From Chitinimonas sp036961565 (GTDB lineage: Bacteria > Pseudomonadota > Gammaproteobacteria > Burkholderiales > Chitinimonadaceae), in contig NZ_JBAMDD010000009.1 of assembly GCF_036961565.1 (NCBI RefSeq), forward strand, positions 1 to 64,000: a DNA stretch of 64,000 bases, read 5' to 3'. The position numbers and the translations under genes were made by a program. The notes below the pieces were generated by a model. It saw only the letters and a program-made list of their open reading frames with translations, was not told the DNA's origin and searched no databases. Positions 26,060 through 34,004 of the stretch are shown here, piece by piece; positions within the stretch are counted from its first letter, which is position 1; each line of letters opens with the position of its first letter.

Positions 26060-27217
26060 ATGCGCCCCGAACTTACGCAGAAGGCCAAGCAGTTTTTCCA
26101 GGACAGGCTGGGCATACCCCTGGAAGAGCTGCTGCTACCCATCGAACCGGATAAACCTACCGGGAAATCGGTACGCGGCAATGGTGTCTACAGTGCCATC
26201 AAGGAGGCCCGCCGCGAAGATGACGCCAGTGTGCCGCTGGGCGCCTGGGCGTATGAGCTGAAGCAGGCAGACTGGGACAAGGTCAGTGATATCGCCGCCC
26301 ATGCGCTGGTCAGCAAGACCAAGGATCTGCAACTGGCTGCCTGGCTGCTGGAAGCACAGATTGCCAAGGTAGGTTTTGAGGCCATACCAGCATGTGTCCT
26401 GCTGATGCAGTCACTATGCGAGCGCTATTGGGAGGCGCTGTACCCCCGCATAGACGAAGGTGACCAGGAGTATCGGGCCAATATCCTGCGCTGGGTCAAT
26501 GAAAAGCTATTGCCCCAGATACGCCTGCTGCCTTTGACCAATGCCAACCGTAATGCCCGCGACTACGGCTGGGCGGACTTTGAACAGGCCAAGCGCAATG
26601 AGCAGCTGCGCGCCATGCATGGCCGTCATGGCCAGCAGGAGATCGAAGGCACGACCCTGCAGGAATTCCAATCGGCGCTGTCGGCAACCTCTACCGAGTC
26701 GCACACCGCCTGCTATCGCCTGCTGGCCGATTCGCTGGAGGCGCTGGAATCCTTTGCCGCCACACTGACCCAGCTTTGGGGCGAAGAGGCACCCAGCCTT
26801 AACGGCCTGGCCGGCCTGCTGGAGCAGATACAGGCCTTGATCGCCGGTGAACTCTACAAGCGGGGCGTGCGCCTTAGTGCGCCCCGTGGCAAGGAAGAAA
26901 AGCGGGAAGCCGTTGCCACAATCAGCCCGAGTGGTGGCGGCGGCAGTGACGGTGGCGGCGAGGACGATGGTGGTGAAGATGAGGGAGGCAATGGTGATGG
27001 CCCTATCCGCAGCCGTGCGGATGCCTATCACCGGCTGGCCGTGATTGCCGACTATCTGGCTGCACGCGAACCGCACAGCCCGGTGCCCTACCTGATACTG
27101 CGCGCTGTGGAATGGGGCAATATGAATACCGCTGAGCTCTACCACGAGGTATTCATGAAATTTGGCGGGCAATTGAATGTATTCGAGCTGCTAGGGCTAG
27201 ACCCTGAGCAGAAGTAG
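26060..27217 (+). CDS. tssA: T6SS assembly protein TssA
   Basis: A 385-residue TssA with an N-terminal ImpA_N domain: IPLEELLLPIEPDKPTGKSVR, GAWAYELKQADWDKVSDIAAHAL and LQLAAWLLEAQIAKVGFEAIP. It also shows the RYWEALYPRIDEGDQEYRANILRWVNEKL block. A Gly/Asp/Glu-rich linker (GGGGSDGGGEDDGGEDEGG) separates this from a short C-terminal helical domain (SRADAYHRLAVIADYLAAREPHSPVPYLILRAVEWGNM) of the VasJ/short-TssA type. TssA starts sheath and tube growth and sits at the baseplate or distal end. An in-frame GTG at 26051 overlapping the tssM stop is an alternative start. A hairpin follows the gene. Confidence 0.9.
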   Translation: MRPELTQKAKQFFQDRLGIPLEELLLPIEPDKPTGKSVRGNGVYSAIKEARREDDASVPLGAWAYELKQADWDKVSDIAAHALVSKTKDLQLAAWLLEAQIAKVGFEAIPACVLLMQSLCERYWEALYPRIDEGDQEYRANILRWVNEKLLPQIRLLPLTNANRNARDYGWADFEQAKRNEQLRAMHGRHGQQEIEGTTLQEFQSALSATSTESHTACYRLLADSLEALESFAATLTQLWGEEAPSLNGLAGLLEQIQALIAGELYKRGVRLSAPRGKEEKREAVATISPSGGGGSDGGGEDDGGEDEGGNGDGPIRSRADAYHRLAVIADYLAAREPHSPVPYLILRAVEWGNMNTAELYHEVFMKFGGQLNVFELLGLDPEQK

Positions 27218-27237
27218 GCGCTTGCTATGAGCGCAAT

Positions 27238-27268
27238 CAGGGGGAGCCTACAGTTTCAGGCTACCCTG
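27238..27268 (+). terminator. Hairpin at the end of the T6SS cluster
   Basis: AGCCT (27245-27249) pairs with AGGCT (27258-27262), and the flanking CAGGG/CCCTG bases extend the stem imperfectly; the loop is 8 bases. It lies 21 bases after the tssA stop. No T-run follows. It could end or reduce transcription before the next gene. Confidence 0.4.
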
Positions 27269-27292
27269 CTGCCTACACTGGCCATCATCACC

Positions 27293-27330
27293 CCGCAATG
27301 ACTTGAGTCCACCGCAATGACTTGAGTCCA
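27293..27330 (+). repeat. Perfect 19-bp tandem repeat before the TPR-GNAT gene
   Basis: CCGCAATGACTTGAGTCCA occurs twice back to back (27293-27311 and 27312-27330). Each copy contains GACT-N2-AGTC, a short inverted repeat. The pair ends 23 bases before the start codon of the TPR-GNAT gene. It may be a double regulator-binding site or a simple slippage duplication. Confidence 0.6.
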
Positions 27331-27353
27331 TAGCAGGCGAACAGGACGAGCAA

Positions 27354-28535
27354 ATGGACGCACATGCCAAGACCCGCCACCCGGCTTTCAAGCTCGCGCC
27401 TTGTGCAACCAAGTCCTACGGTGCTTCGCCCGTTGCCGCGCTGTGCCGTCAGGTGAAGTGGACCTCTGCAACCCTGGCGCCAACGGCGTTTCCCGAACTG
27501 ATGGCCGCAGCCGGGTATCACCAAGCCGTGTTTGCCGCCATGCCCGATGACTTGCCACAGCGTATCCAGACTTGGCCGGAGGCGCTCTGGCTGGCATGGC
27601 GCCATGCCCTGCAGCAGTGCTGGCAGGCTGCCCAAGTGGCAGATGCCGATCTGGCAAGCAAGTTTGCCCATTTTGGCTGGGCGCTGGAGCTATGGGGGCT
27701 AGTGCGCGATGCGCAATATGTCCTGCGCGCGGCGAGCCGGGATCCTGCCGATTGCTGGCTGTGGCTGGCACGATGTGAAGCCGCCACCGGGCGGCTGCCG
27801 GAGGCCATGGCGTATGTGAGCCGGGTGCTAGCCAACGCCCCCTTGCATGCGGACGCTCGGCGCCTGCAGACCCGCATTGGCCCACGCCTGCGCCAGCAGC
27901 AGGCATTGGCCGCCCAGGTGCGCAGCGGCCCCATGCTGAGACTGGAGAGCCTGAATGAGGCGCACGCCGCAGCAATGGCCTGGCAGTACCGCGACCCGCA
28001 TATCGCGCAAGCCACCGATCTGCCAGAGCTGGTGGATGAAGCGGCAGTGCATGCCTGGCTGATCGAGCAAACGGTGGAGGTGGGCCGGCACAATTACGCG
28101 GTCATGCATCTGCACTATGGCTTTATCGGGGTTGTCAGCTTGGCCGCAGTCGGGACGCAGGCTTTCATCCACTACTGGCTGGGCGTGGACTATCAAGGCC
28201 AGGGCCATGCCTTGCCCGCTACCACACTGCTTACCACTCAAGCCCGGGCCATGGGCATGCAAACCCTGTTTACCTCGGTACTTCCGAGTAACAAGCGCTC
28301 CGTGCGTGTGCTGAATAGGCTGGGCTTTGGTGCGCTAGCCGTGCCACCGCTACGCGATGCTGATGCGGCGTTGCAGTTCTCCTGCCTGCACCTGGATGGC
28401 GCAGCAGTAGAGCCCGATGCAGACCTGGCAGCCTTGATGACGCTATGCGCCCAACTGGATGCACCACTGCTGCTGGCAGAGTTGGCCGGCGCAAACCCGC
28501 CCCTGGCGCAAAGCGAGGCCACGACATGCTACTAG
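27354..28535 (+). CDS. TPR-like/GNAT acetyltransferase linked to the T6SS cluster
   Basis: A 393-residue protein. The first 185 residues are helical, with TPR-like pairs (CWLWLARCEAATGRLPEAMAYVSRVLANAPLHADARRL). Residues about 190-335 form a RimJ/RimL-type GNAT fold: MLRLESLNEAHAAAMAWQYRDP, FIHYWLGVDYQGQGHALPATTLLTTQARAMGMQTLFTSVLPSNKRSVRVLNRLGFG. The acetyl-CoA loop is GVDYQGQGHA, close to the usual Q/RxxGxG/A. It likely transfers an acetyl group from acetyl-CoA to a protein or small molecule. RBS AGGACGAG precedes the ATG. It lies directly after the T6SS genes on the same strand, so it may modify T6SS parts or be a cargo or immunity factor; this is inference. Confidence 0.8.
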   Translation: MDAHAKTRHPAFKLAPCATKSYGASPVAALCRQVKWTSATLAPTAFPELMAAAGYHQAVFAAMPDDLPQRIQTWPEALWLAWRHALQQCWQAAQVADADLASKFAHFGWALELWGLVRDAQYVLRAASRDPADCWLWLARCEAATGRLPEAMAYVSRVLANAPLHADARRLQTRIGPRLRQQQALAAQVRSGPMLRLESLNEAHAAAMAWQYRDPHIAQATDLPELVDEAAVHAWLIEQTVEVGRHNYAVMHLHYGFIGVVSLAAVGTQAFIHYWLGVDYQGQGHALPATTLLTTQARAMGMQTLFTSVLPSNKRSVRVLNRLGFGALAVPPLRDADAALQFSCLHLDGAAVEPDADLAALMTLCAQLDAPLLLAELAGANPPLAQSEATTCY

Positions 28536-28966
28536 CTTGCGCCCCTGCCTGTCTTCTTGATCGGCGCCGCCGCCATCTGCCCACCGCGCCCTGGTGGCAA
28601 GCCACTATCGAGTGGACTGCGCTCGCTCCCCAGGTGCATGCGCGCCTTTACCCCTGGCATGGTCTCCAATCTACCTATGGGCTGCCCGGTAAAGCCGCCA
28701 CGCAGGCTGGACTGGATGTCGGGATTCAGCTGGGAAGTCAGCGCAACCTGATGGCGGCGCGGCAGGGGAATATCCACCGTCGCTTGCATGGCACGCCGTG
28801 GCGAGGCCTGCGACATGCCCCATTGCTCCAGTATCCGCAGCCTTGGATTCATGTCCTGCGGGTAGGCTACGCCCAGTACGTCGCTCACGCGGCTACCGCT
28901 GTCAGACCGTATCAGGCTGACCATATGCCGGCGATGCCGCAAGCCGAGGTGAAATGGAAGAGACAT
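28532..28966 (-). CDS. Hypothetical protein, convergent with the GNAT gene
   Basis: A 144-residue soluble protein (MSLPFHLGLRHRRHMVSLIRSDSGSRVSDVLGVAYPQDMNPRL...), basic, with no membrane segment and no family I recognise. GGAG lies 7 bases before the ATG at 28966, which supports translation; another ATG at 28972 is too close to the ribosome site. It overlaps the GNAT stop by four bases on the opposite strand. An opposite-strand frame covers the same stretch but has weaker composition. The residue pattern around YPQDMNPRLRILEQWGMSQASPRRAM looks protein-like. Confidence 0.5.
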   Translation of the reverse strand: MSLPFHLGLRHRRHMVSLIRSDSGSRVSDVLGVAYPQDMNPRLRILEQWGMSQASPRRAMQATVDIPLPRRHQVALTSQLNPDIQSSLRGGFTGQPIGRLETMPGVKARMHLGSERSPLDSGLPPGRGGQMAAAPIKKTGRGAS

Positions 28967-29150
28967 GACCATGCTCCGTGATGCAACTGGGTGGGCTAAA
29001 CACTAAGCAGTGAATAGGCTGCTGCAGCCAACAGGCCGTAGCAGGCAGTACATGCTGCGTATCACGTACCAGCATAGCAAACCACAGCCACAGGCACCGA
29101 CATCCTTGATCGCCTGGCGCCGCCTGACGTCCGCCATTGAGCAATCGCTT

Positions 29151-29489
29151 TCAGCTTGCTGTCTGTATCGCCGTGATGGTGTAGCCGTCCTGCAGCTTTT
29201 CCACTTTAAAACGCACCTTATCGCCGGGCTTTACCTGGTCAAGAAAAGCGGCGTCCTTCACCCGGAACACCATGGTCATGGGTGGCATCTCCAGATTCTT
29301 GATTTCGCCATGCTTGATGGTGATCTTCTTCTGGTCGGCATCAATCTTCTTGATTTCGCCTTCGGTCAGCTGCTCATGATGGCCTGCATGTTCTGCGGCG
29401 GCAGGCGCCGGGGTCTCTGCGCTCGCGCTTAACGGGGCCGCCAGGGCAGCTGTCGCGACCAGGCACAGGTGGAGTGCTTGCTTAAACAT
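29151..29489 (-). CDS. CusF-like periplasmic copper-binding protein
   Basis: A 112-residue secreted protein: signal peptide to about residue 24 (LSASA-E), His-rich linker, then a CusF/CopK-type OB fold. Aligned to E. coli CusF, His60, Met71 and Met73 (in HGEIKNLEMPPMTM) match the Cu(I)/Ag(I) ligands H36, M47 and M49. The capping Trp44 is replaced by Met68, as in other MPPMTM versions. It should carry or buffer Cu(I) in the periplasm. GGAAGGAA precedes the ATG. Last gene of the five-gene copper operon; 51 bp after the cupredoxin gene. Confidence 0.88.
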   Translation of the reverse strand: MFKQALHLCLVATAALAAPLSASAETPAPAAAEHAGHHEQLTEGEIKKIDADQKKITIKHGEIKNLEMPPMTMVFRVKDAAFLDQVKPGDKVRFKVEKLQDGYTITAIQTAS

Positions 29490-29540
29490 AGGAGTTCCTT
29501 CCGAGGGTACAGGGGTTGCCAGAAGCTGGCGGCGATTGTG

Positions 29541-30047
29541 TCAGGGCTTGGCCGGCAAGACGGTGATACGCCCCACCATGCCAGCTTCAAAGTGGCCGGG
29601 GATCAGGCAGCCAAACATGAATTCGCCTGGCTTGTTGAACTCCCAGATGATTTCCTGTTGCTTGCTGGGCGGCACGTGCGCCATATAGGGCGAGTCATGC
29701 TCCATATTGGGGAACTTCTTCATGACTTCAGCGTGTTCCTTCAGCTTCTGCTCGGTACCCAGTACCAGCTCGTGCATGATCTTGCCCTTGTTGAGCAGCA
29801 CGATACGCAGCGTCTCGCCTTGGCGCACCGTGATCTTGCTCTGGTTGTATCGCATGTTGTCGTGCATGCTGATATCGATGGTGCGGCTCACCTTTTTGGG
29901 GTCGCCCTGGCGGCCAAACGCCTCCTGGTCGGCCGAAATGCCGTGTTTATCGGCTTGCGCGGTGGCGGCTCCGCCATGTGCCCAGGATGGGCCGGCGGCG
30001 AGGAGCGAGGCCAGCGCCAAGGTAAGCAGGGGTAATGAGTTACGCAT
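29541..30047 (-). CDS. Periplasmic cupredoxin (blue-copper protein)
   Basis: A 168-residue secreted protein with a signal peptide ending near SWA-HGG and a plastocyanin/azurin-like domain. Copper ligands are visible as His92 (KIMHELV), Cys147, His152 and Met157 (GCLIPGHFEAGM). This makes a type 1 copper site in copper-resistance operons of betaproteobacteria, either for electron transfer or copper storage. A His-rich leader of the mature protein (AHGGAATAQADKHG) may bind more copper. It lies 23 bp after the multicopper oxidase gene and shares the operon. Confidence 0.88.
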   Translation of the reverse strand: MRNSLPLLTLALASLLAAGPSWAHGGAATAQADKHGISADQEAFGRQGDPKKVSRTIDISMHDNMRYNQSKITVRQGETLRIVLLNKGKIMHELVLGTEQKLKEHAEVMKKFPNMEHDSPYMAHVPPSKQQEIIWEFNKPGEFMFGCLIPGHFEAGMVGRITVLPAKP

Positions 30048-30070
30048 GTATCGTCCCTAGTGCGGTTGAA

Positions 30071-31441
30071 TCAATGGCCGCTGTGGCCGTTGGGTTTGAT
30101 CACCTGAAGTGTCTTGCTGTCGGCAGCGGGCGCCTTGGCGCGCGTGGGTTCAGCCAGCTCTCCTGTCCACTCGTAAGCCACCGAGCCGGCAGGATACTTG
30201 TAGGGGCCAGGGTCCTTGTAGTCGCCAGGCTTGATGTCGTCCCTGACCTTGAAAGTCGTAAACATGCCGCCCATCTCGATGGGGCCGAACTGGCCCATGC
30301 CAGTCATCATGGGCAGGGTGTTGTCGGGCAGCGCCATTTCCATTTCACCCATGTCCGCCATACCGCGCTCGCCCATGACCATATACTCAGGCACCAGCTT
30401 GTTGATCTTGTCGACCAGCCCGCGATGATCCACCCCTATCATGGTGGGTACGTCATGACCCATGGCATTCATGGTGTGGTGGGATTTATGGCAGTGGAAC
30501 GCCCAATCGCCAGGCCGATTGGCCACGAACTCGATGGCACGCATCTGTCCTACCGCCACATCGGTGGTCACTTCCGGCCAGCGTGCAGATTTGGGTACCC
30601 AGCCGCCATCAGTGCAAGTCACCTCAAAGTCCACGCCATGCAGATGGATGGGGTGGTTGGTCATGGTCAGATTACCCACCCGGATGCGCACTCTGTCGTG
30701 GGTCCGTGCCACCAGTGAGTCGATGCCGGGGAAGGCGCGGCTGTTCCAGGTCCACAGATTGAAGTCAGTCATGGTATTGATCCTGGGCGTGTAGCTGCCA
30801 GGGTCTATATCGTAGGCATTCAGCAAGAACACAAAATCACGGTCTACCGCCATGAACTTGGGGTTACGTGGGTGGACAACCAGCGACCCCATCATGCCCA
30901 TGGCCATCTGCGTCATTTCGTCCGCATGCGGGTGGTACATGAAGGTGCCCGACTTGATCATCTTGAACTCATATACAAAGGTCTTGCCAGGCTTGATCTG
31001 CGGTTGATTCAGCCCCCCCACACCATCCATGCCATTGGGCAGCAGAATGCCGTGCCAATGCACCGTGGTATGTTCAGGCAGGCGGTTGGTAACAAAAATC
31101 CGCACCTTGTCGCCCTCCACGCACTCTATGGTGGGCCCAGGGCTTTGGCCGTTGTAACCCCACAGATTGGCCTTCATGCCGGGGGCAATCTCCCGCACTA
31201 CCGGTTCGGCCACCAGGTGAAACTCCTTCCAGCCGTCGCGCATGCGCCATGGCAGCGTCCAGCCGTTGAGTGTCACAACCGGGTTATAGGGCCGCCCGTT
31301 CGGTGGATGCAGCGGCGGCTGCATGACTGCACTGTCCTGGCTGGCTGCCTCTGGCAGGCTGGCTGCCCCCACGCGCGATACGGTGGCCGCTCCAACCAGA
31401 CCTGCGGCGGCTTGTTGCAGAAACTGTCTGCGATTGCTCAT
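30071..31441 (-). CDS. Multicopper oxidase, copper-resistance type
   Basis: A 456-residue enzyme with a twin-arginine signal (NRRQFLQQAAAGLVGAAT), so it is exported folded. All copper ligand clusters are present: HWHG (128-131), HPH (170-172), HPIHLHG (263-269) and HCHKSHH (316-322). It is predicted to oxidise Cu(I) to the less toxic Cu(II) with O2. A Met-rich C-terminal stretch (MGERGMADMGEMEMALPDNTLPMMTGMGQ) is typical of a Cu(I) entry site, as in CueO/CopA. AGGAAG precedes the ATG. Located between the TolC-like and cupredoxin genes. Confidence 0.93.
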   Translation of the reverse strand: MSNRRQFLQQAAAGLVGAATVSRVGAASLPEAASQDSAVMQPPLHPPNGRPYNPVVTLNGWTLPWRMRDGWKEFHLVAEPVVREIAPGMKANLWGYNGQSPGPTIECVEGDKVRIFVTNRLPEHTTVHWHGILLPNGMDGVGGLNQPQIKPGKTFVYEFKMIKSGTFMYHPHADEMTQMAMGMMGSLVVHPRNPKFMAVDRDFVFLLNAYDIDPGSYTPRINTMTDFNLWTWNSRAFPGIDSLVARTHDRVRIRVGNLTMTNHPIHLHGVDFEVTCTDGGWVPKSARWPEVTTDVAVGQMRAIEFVANRPGDWAFHCHKSHHTMNAMGHDVPTMIGVDHRGLVDKINKLVPEYMVMGERGMADMGEMEMALPDNTLPMMTGMGQFGPIEMGGMFTTFKVRDDIKPGDYKDPGPYKYPAGSVAYEWTGELAEPTRAKAPAADSKTLQVIKPNGHSGH

Positions 31442-31455
31442 CTGTGCTTCCTAAA

Positions 31456-32883
31456 CTAGTGTCCACCACTGGCCGGCGGCATCCCTACCGGGCCTTCGGC
31501 TTGCTGCTGCGTTGGGCCGCCGGCGGTCGCCGCCAACTCCAGGTTGGCGTCAGCCTCCCAGAAGGCGCGCAATGCCTCCATATAGGCGTTCACGCTGCCA
31601 ACCTGTTCGCGCGCGTCGGCCAGCAACTCGAATACACCTATCAGCATGCCGTTGTAGCGCAGCAGGTTTTCCTCGGAAATGGATTTACGCAACGGCACGA
31701 TTTCATCGCGGTAGTGCTTGGCCAGGTCATAGGCACTGCGATAGCCCAGATAGCTGGTACGCAACTCCGATTCGGCGTTGATCCCAACTTCAGCTGCCCG
31801 GTTGAAGGCAATACGGTAGCTGGCCTCGGCCCGCGCCACCTTGGCGCCGCTCCAGTCGAACAGCGGCAGTTGCAGCTCCAGTTCGTACCCTCTGCTGCGA
31901 TGCCCGTCATTGGTGCTGTTGCGCAAATAGGAGGTTTCCAGTGCATTGACGAAACCCGTGGATCGAGTCAACCCCAGTGCGCTCGCCAGTCCGCTGACTT
32001 CATGCTTGGCCATCTGGATGTCCAACCGGTGCTGCACAGCAGTCTGGGCAGCCGTATCGAATTCGCGCGGCTTGGCCGGCAGATCGGGCAGGCGCTCGGG
32101 CAAGGTCAGCCGCATGGCATCCTGACCTGCCAGGCCGGACAAGCGTACCAGTCGCTCCCTTGCCTCTATCGCCGCCTGTCTGGCACGGGCCAGTTGTGCG
32201 ATGGTTTCTGCGTAATAGGCCTGCTCTCGGGCATAGGCCAGCTTGCTGAAATTGCCCACTGCGGCCATGCGCTTGGCCAGGGTGGCACTGGCCTCAGCGG
32301 CCTCGTTCACATCCGCCATATAGCGGGCCGATTGCTCTGCCGCCACGGCATTGACCCAGGCCTTGCGGGTATCCAGTGCGATACGGGTGATGTCGCCTGC
32401 CACACGCAGTTTTTCCTGCTCCACCTTGCGTGTCTCGATTGCCGTACGCCACGGAATGAACAACACCCCCAGGATATCGATGCGGAAGGCCCGTTCGTAT
32501 TCAACCTCATCGCCGCTACGCAGCTTGCCGAAGCTGAGTGTGGGGTTCTCCAGGCGCGAAGCCTGCGCCAGCTCGGCTTGGGCCACGCCTATCTCGGCCA
32601 GCTTGGCCTGCACCGACCGGTTGTTGAGCATGGCCAGCCGCACCGCATCGTCGGCCCCCAAGGGCTTGGACAGCAATGCATCGACAGCCCTGGTCCGATC
32701 GCGTTCATCGGCTTCGCTCACCACCGGCTTCAGTGCGCCCGCGTGCCCCCCACCCACCCATTGCTTCACATCAGCAATGGCACCATCGGGCGAGACGGAT
32801 GCGCAGCCTGCCAGCAACGCCACCATCACCGCGGCCAAGCCCTGCCGGGCTCGGGCATGCCGCGCCACACCAGCAAGCCTCAT
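31456..32883 (-). CDS. TolC-family outer-membrane efflux lipoprotein of the copper operon
   Basis: A 475-residue OEP/TolC-family protein with lipobox LLAGC (Cys27) and the long helical duplicated domains of outer-membrane channels (ADDAVRLAMLNNRSVQAKLAEIGVAQAELAQASRLENPTLSFG at the start of repeat one). It would form the outer-membrane exit of an efflux route. There is no RND pump or membrane-fusion protein in this operon, so it either joins a pump encoded elsewhere or has another role. AGGAGG lies before the ATG. It overlaps the His-rich gene by ATGA and is followed at 14 bp by the oxidase gene. Confidence 0.88.
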   Translation of the reverse strand: MRLAGVARHARARQGLAAVMVALLAGCASVSPDGAIADVKQWVGGGHAGALKPVVSEADERDRTRAVDALLSKPLGADDAVRLAMLNNRSVQAKLAEIGVAQAELAQASRLENPTLSFGKLRSGDEVEYERAFRIDILGVLFIPWRTAIETRKVEQEKLRVAGDITRIALDTRKAWVNAVAAEQSARYMADVNEAAEASATLAKRMAAVGNFSKLAYAREQAYYAETIAQLARARQAAIEARERLVRLSGLAGQDAMRLTLPERLPDLPAKPREFDTAAQTAVQHRLDIQMAKHEVSGLASALGLTRSTGFVNALETSYLRNSTNDGHRSRGYELELQLPLFDWSGAKVARAEASYRIAFNRAAEVGINAESELRTSYLGYRSAYDLAKHYRDEIVPLRKSISEENLLRYNGMLIGVFELLADAREQVGSVNAYMEALRAFWEADANLELAATAGGPTQQQAEGPVGMPPASGGH

Positions 32884-33197
32884 TGCTTGCCTCCTGCGTG
32901 CTGGTGCTCGGCCTTTGCGGATTCAGGCTGCTGCACATCGCTCATCTTCTTGCCGTGGTGCGCATGGTGATGCTTCATACCTGCCTGCTCTACCTGCGCC
33001 TTGGCATGCCCGGCATGCCCGCCCAGCGCGGCCATCTCCTTGTTGGCTGCCTGCCATTGCGGTCGTGGCAACTGGGCCTGCCAGGGGGCGTAGGCATCAA
33101 AGGCCGACTGATATACCGCCGCAGGCCCAGGCTCTGCCGCAGCGCTACCCAGGGCCGCCATGCCGACAAGTGCCAATAATCCAATATGCGACCGCAT
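32880..33197 (-). CDS. His-rich periplasmic protein heading the copper operon
   Basis: A 105-residue secreted protein with a signal peptide (LALVGMAALGSAAA-E). The mature part carries many His and Met residues (GGHAGHAKAQVEQAGMKHHHAHHGKKM and AEHQHAGGKQ), suited to binding copper. No recognised fold. AGGAGGT precedes the ATG. As first gene after a palindromic box at 33263, it is probably the most strongly induced, and may be a metal sponge or chaperone for the downstream oxidase and efflux proteins. Confidence 0.78.
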   Translation of the reverse strand: MRSHIGLLALVGMAALGSAAAEPGPAAVYQSAFDAYAPWQAQLPRPQWQAANKEMAALGGHAGHAKAQVEQAGMKHHHAHHGKKMSDVQQPESAKAEHQHAGGKQ

Positions 33198-33262
33198 CTA
33201 TACCTCCTGCTGAGTTGCCACTTACTTTAGGTGGCGCCGCTCGTCATCAAGCTGACATTCTG

Positions 33263-33278
33263 ATTACAAATTTGTAAT
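33263..33278. promoter_or_regulatory. Cop-type response-regulator box
   Basis: ATTACAAATTTGTAAT is a perfect 16-bp palindrome between the copper operon (minus) and the two-component genes (plus). It resembles binding boxes of CopR/CusR-type response regulators (TTACA-N4-TGTAA core). From its middle position it could control both divergent transcripts. Confidence 0.6.
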
Positions 33279-33332
33279 GTTCGACGCCGACAACCTCGCC
33301 CGCTTAGGATGTGAGCCTGGATGGAGGGCGCT

Positions 33333-34004
33333 ATGCGTATTTTACTGGCTGAGGATGAGATACATGCTGGCGAATACCTGGTCAAAGGGCTAGGTGAGAA
33401 TGGTCTGTTGGTGGATTGGGTCAGGAATGGGCTGGATGTCATCCACCAAACCGCCAGCATCGACTACGACCTGGTGATACTCGATGTTGGCCTGCCGGGG
33501 CTGGATGGCTGGGAGGTACTGCGGCGGCTACGCCCAGCGCAGACCATGCCGGTGCTGTTTCTGACAGCCCGAGATCGGGTGGAAGACCGGGTAAAGGGGC
33601 TGGAGCTCGGCGCAGACGACTACCTGATCAAGCCCTTCGCCTTCTCTGAGCTGCTGGCACGCGTGCATGTGCAGCTACGGCGAGGCAAGCAGCAGGAGCT
33701 GGAGGTGCTGTCCTTGGCCGATCTGGAAGTACACCTGTTGCGGCGGCGGGTGGAACGCAGCGGACAGCGCATAGACCTGACCGCCAAGGAGTATGCCCTG
33801 CTGCTGCTCTTTATGCGGCGCAAGGGCGAAGTGCTGTCACGCACCCTGATTGCCGAGCAGGTCTGGGACATGAACTTCGATAGCGACACCAATGTGGTCG
33901 AAGTCGCCATACGGCGGCTGCGGGCCAAGATAGATGAACCGTTCGATACGCCATTGCTGCATACCGTGCGGGGCTTTGGCTACGTCATGGAACAACGGCC
34001 ATGA
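33333..34004 (+). CDS. OmpR-family response regulator, copper/heavy-metal type
   Basis: A 223-residue regulator: receiver domain with phospho-acceptor Asp51 (LVILDVGLPGLDG) and conserved Lys in LIKPF, then a winged-helix DNA-binding domain (IDLTAKEYALLLLFMRRKGEVLSR ... NVVEVAIRRLRAKID). It is of the CusR/IrlR/CopR kind. Start ATG at 33333 has GGAGG 5 bases before; an in-frame ATG at 33321 overlaps that site. It overlaps the sensor kinase gene by ATGA and faces the copper operon across a palindromic box, so copper-dependent activation of both is the likely role. Confidence 0.92.
   Translation: MRILLAEDEIHAGEYLVKGLGENGLLVDWVRNGLDVIHQTASIDYDLVILDVGLPGLDGWEVLRRLRPAQTMPVLFLTARDRVEDRVKGLELGADDYLIKPFAFSELLARVHVQLRRGKQQELEVLSLADLEVHLLRRRVERSGQRIDLTAKEYALLLLFMRRKGEVLSRTLIAEQVWDMNFDSDTNVVEVAIRRLRAKIDEPFDTPLLHTVRGFGYVMEQRP

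Noticed and set aside
31444..32970. 508-codon frame on the + strand over the TolC-like gene
   Set aside because: It is antisense to a TolC-family gene with lipobox and strong ribosome site; the translated sequence has no recognisable domain.
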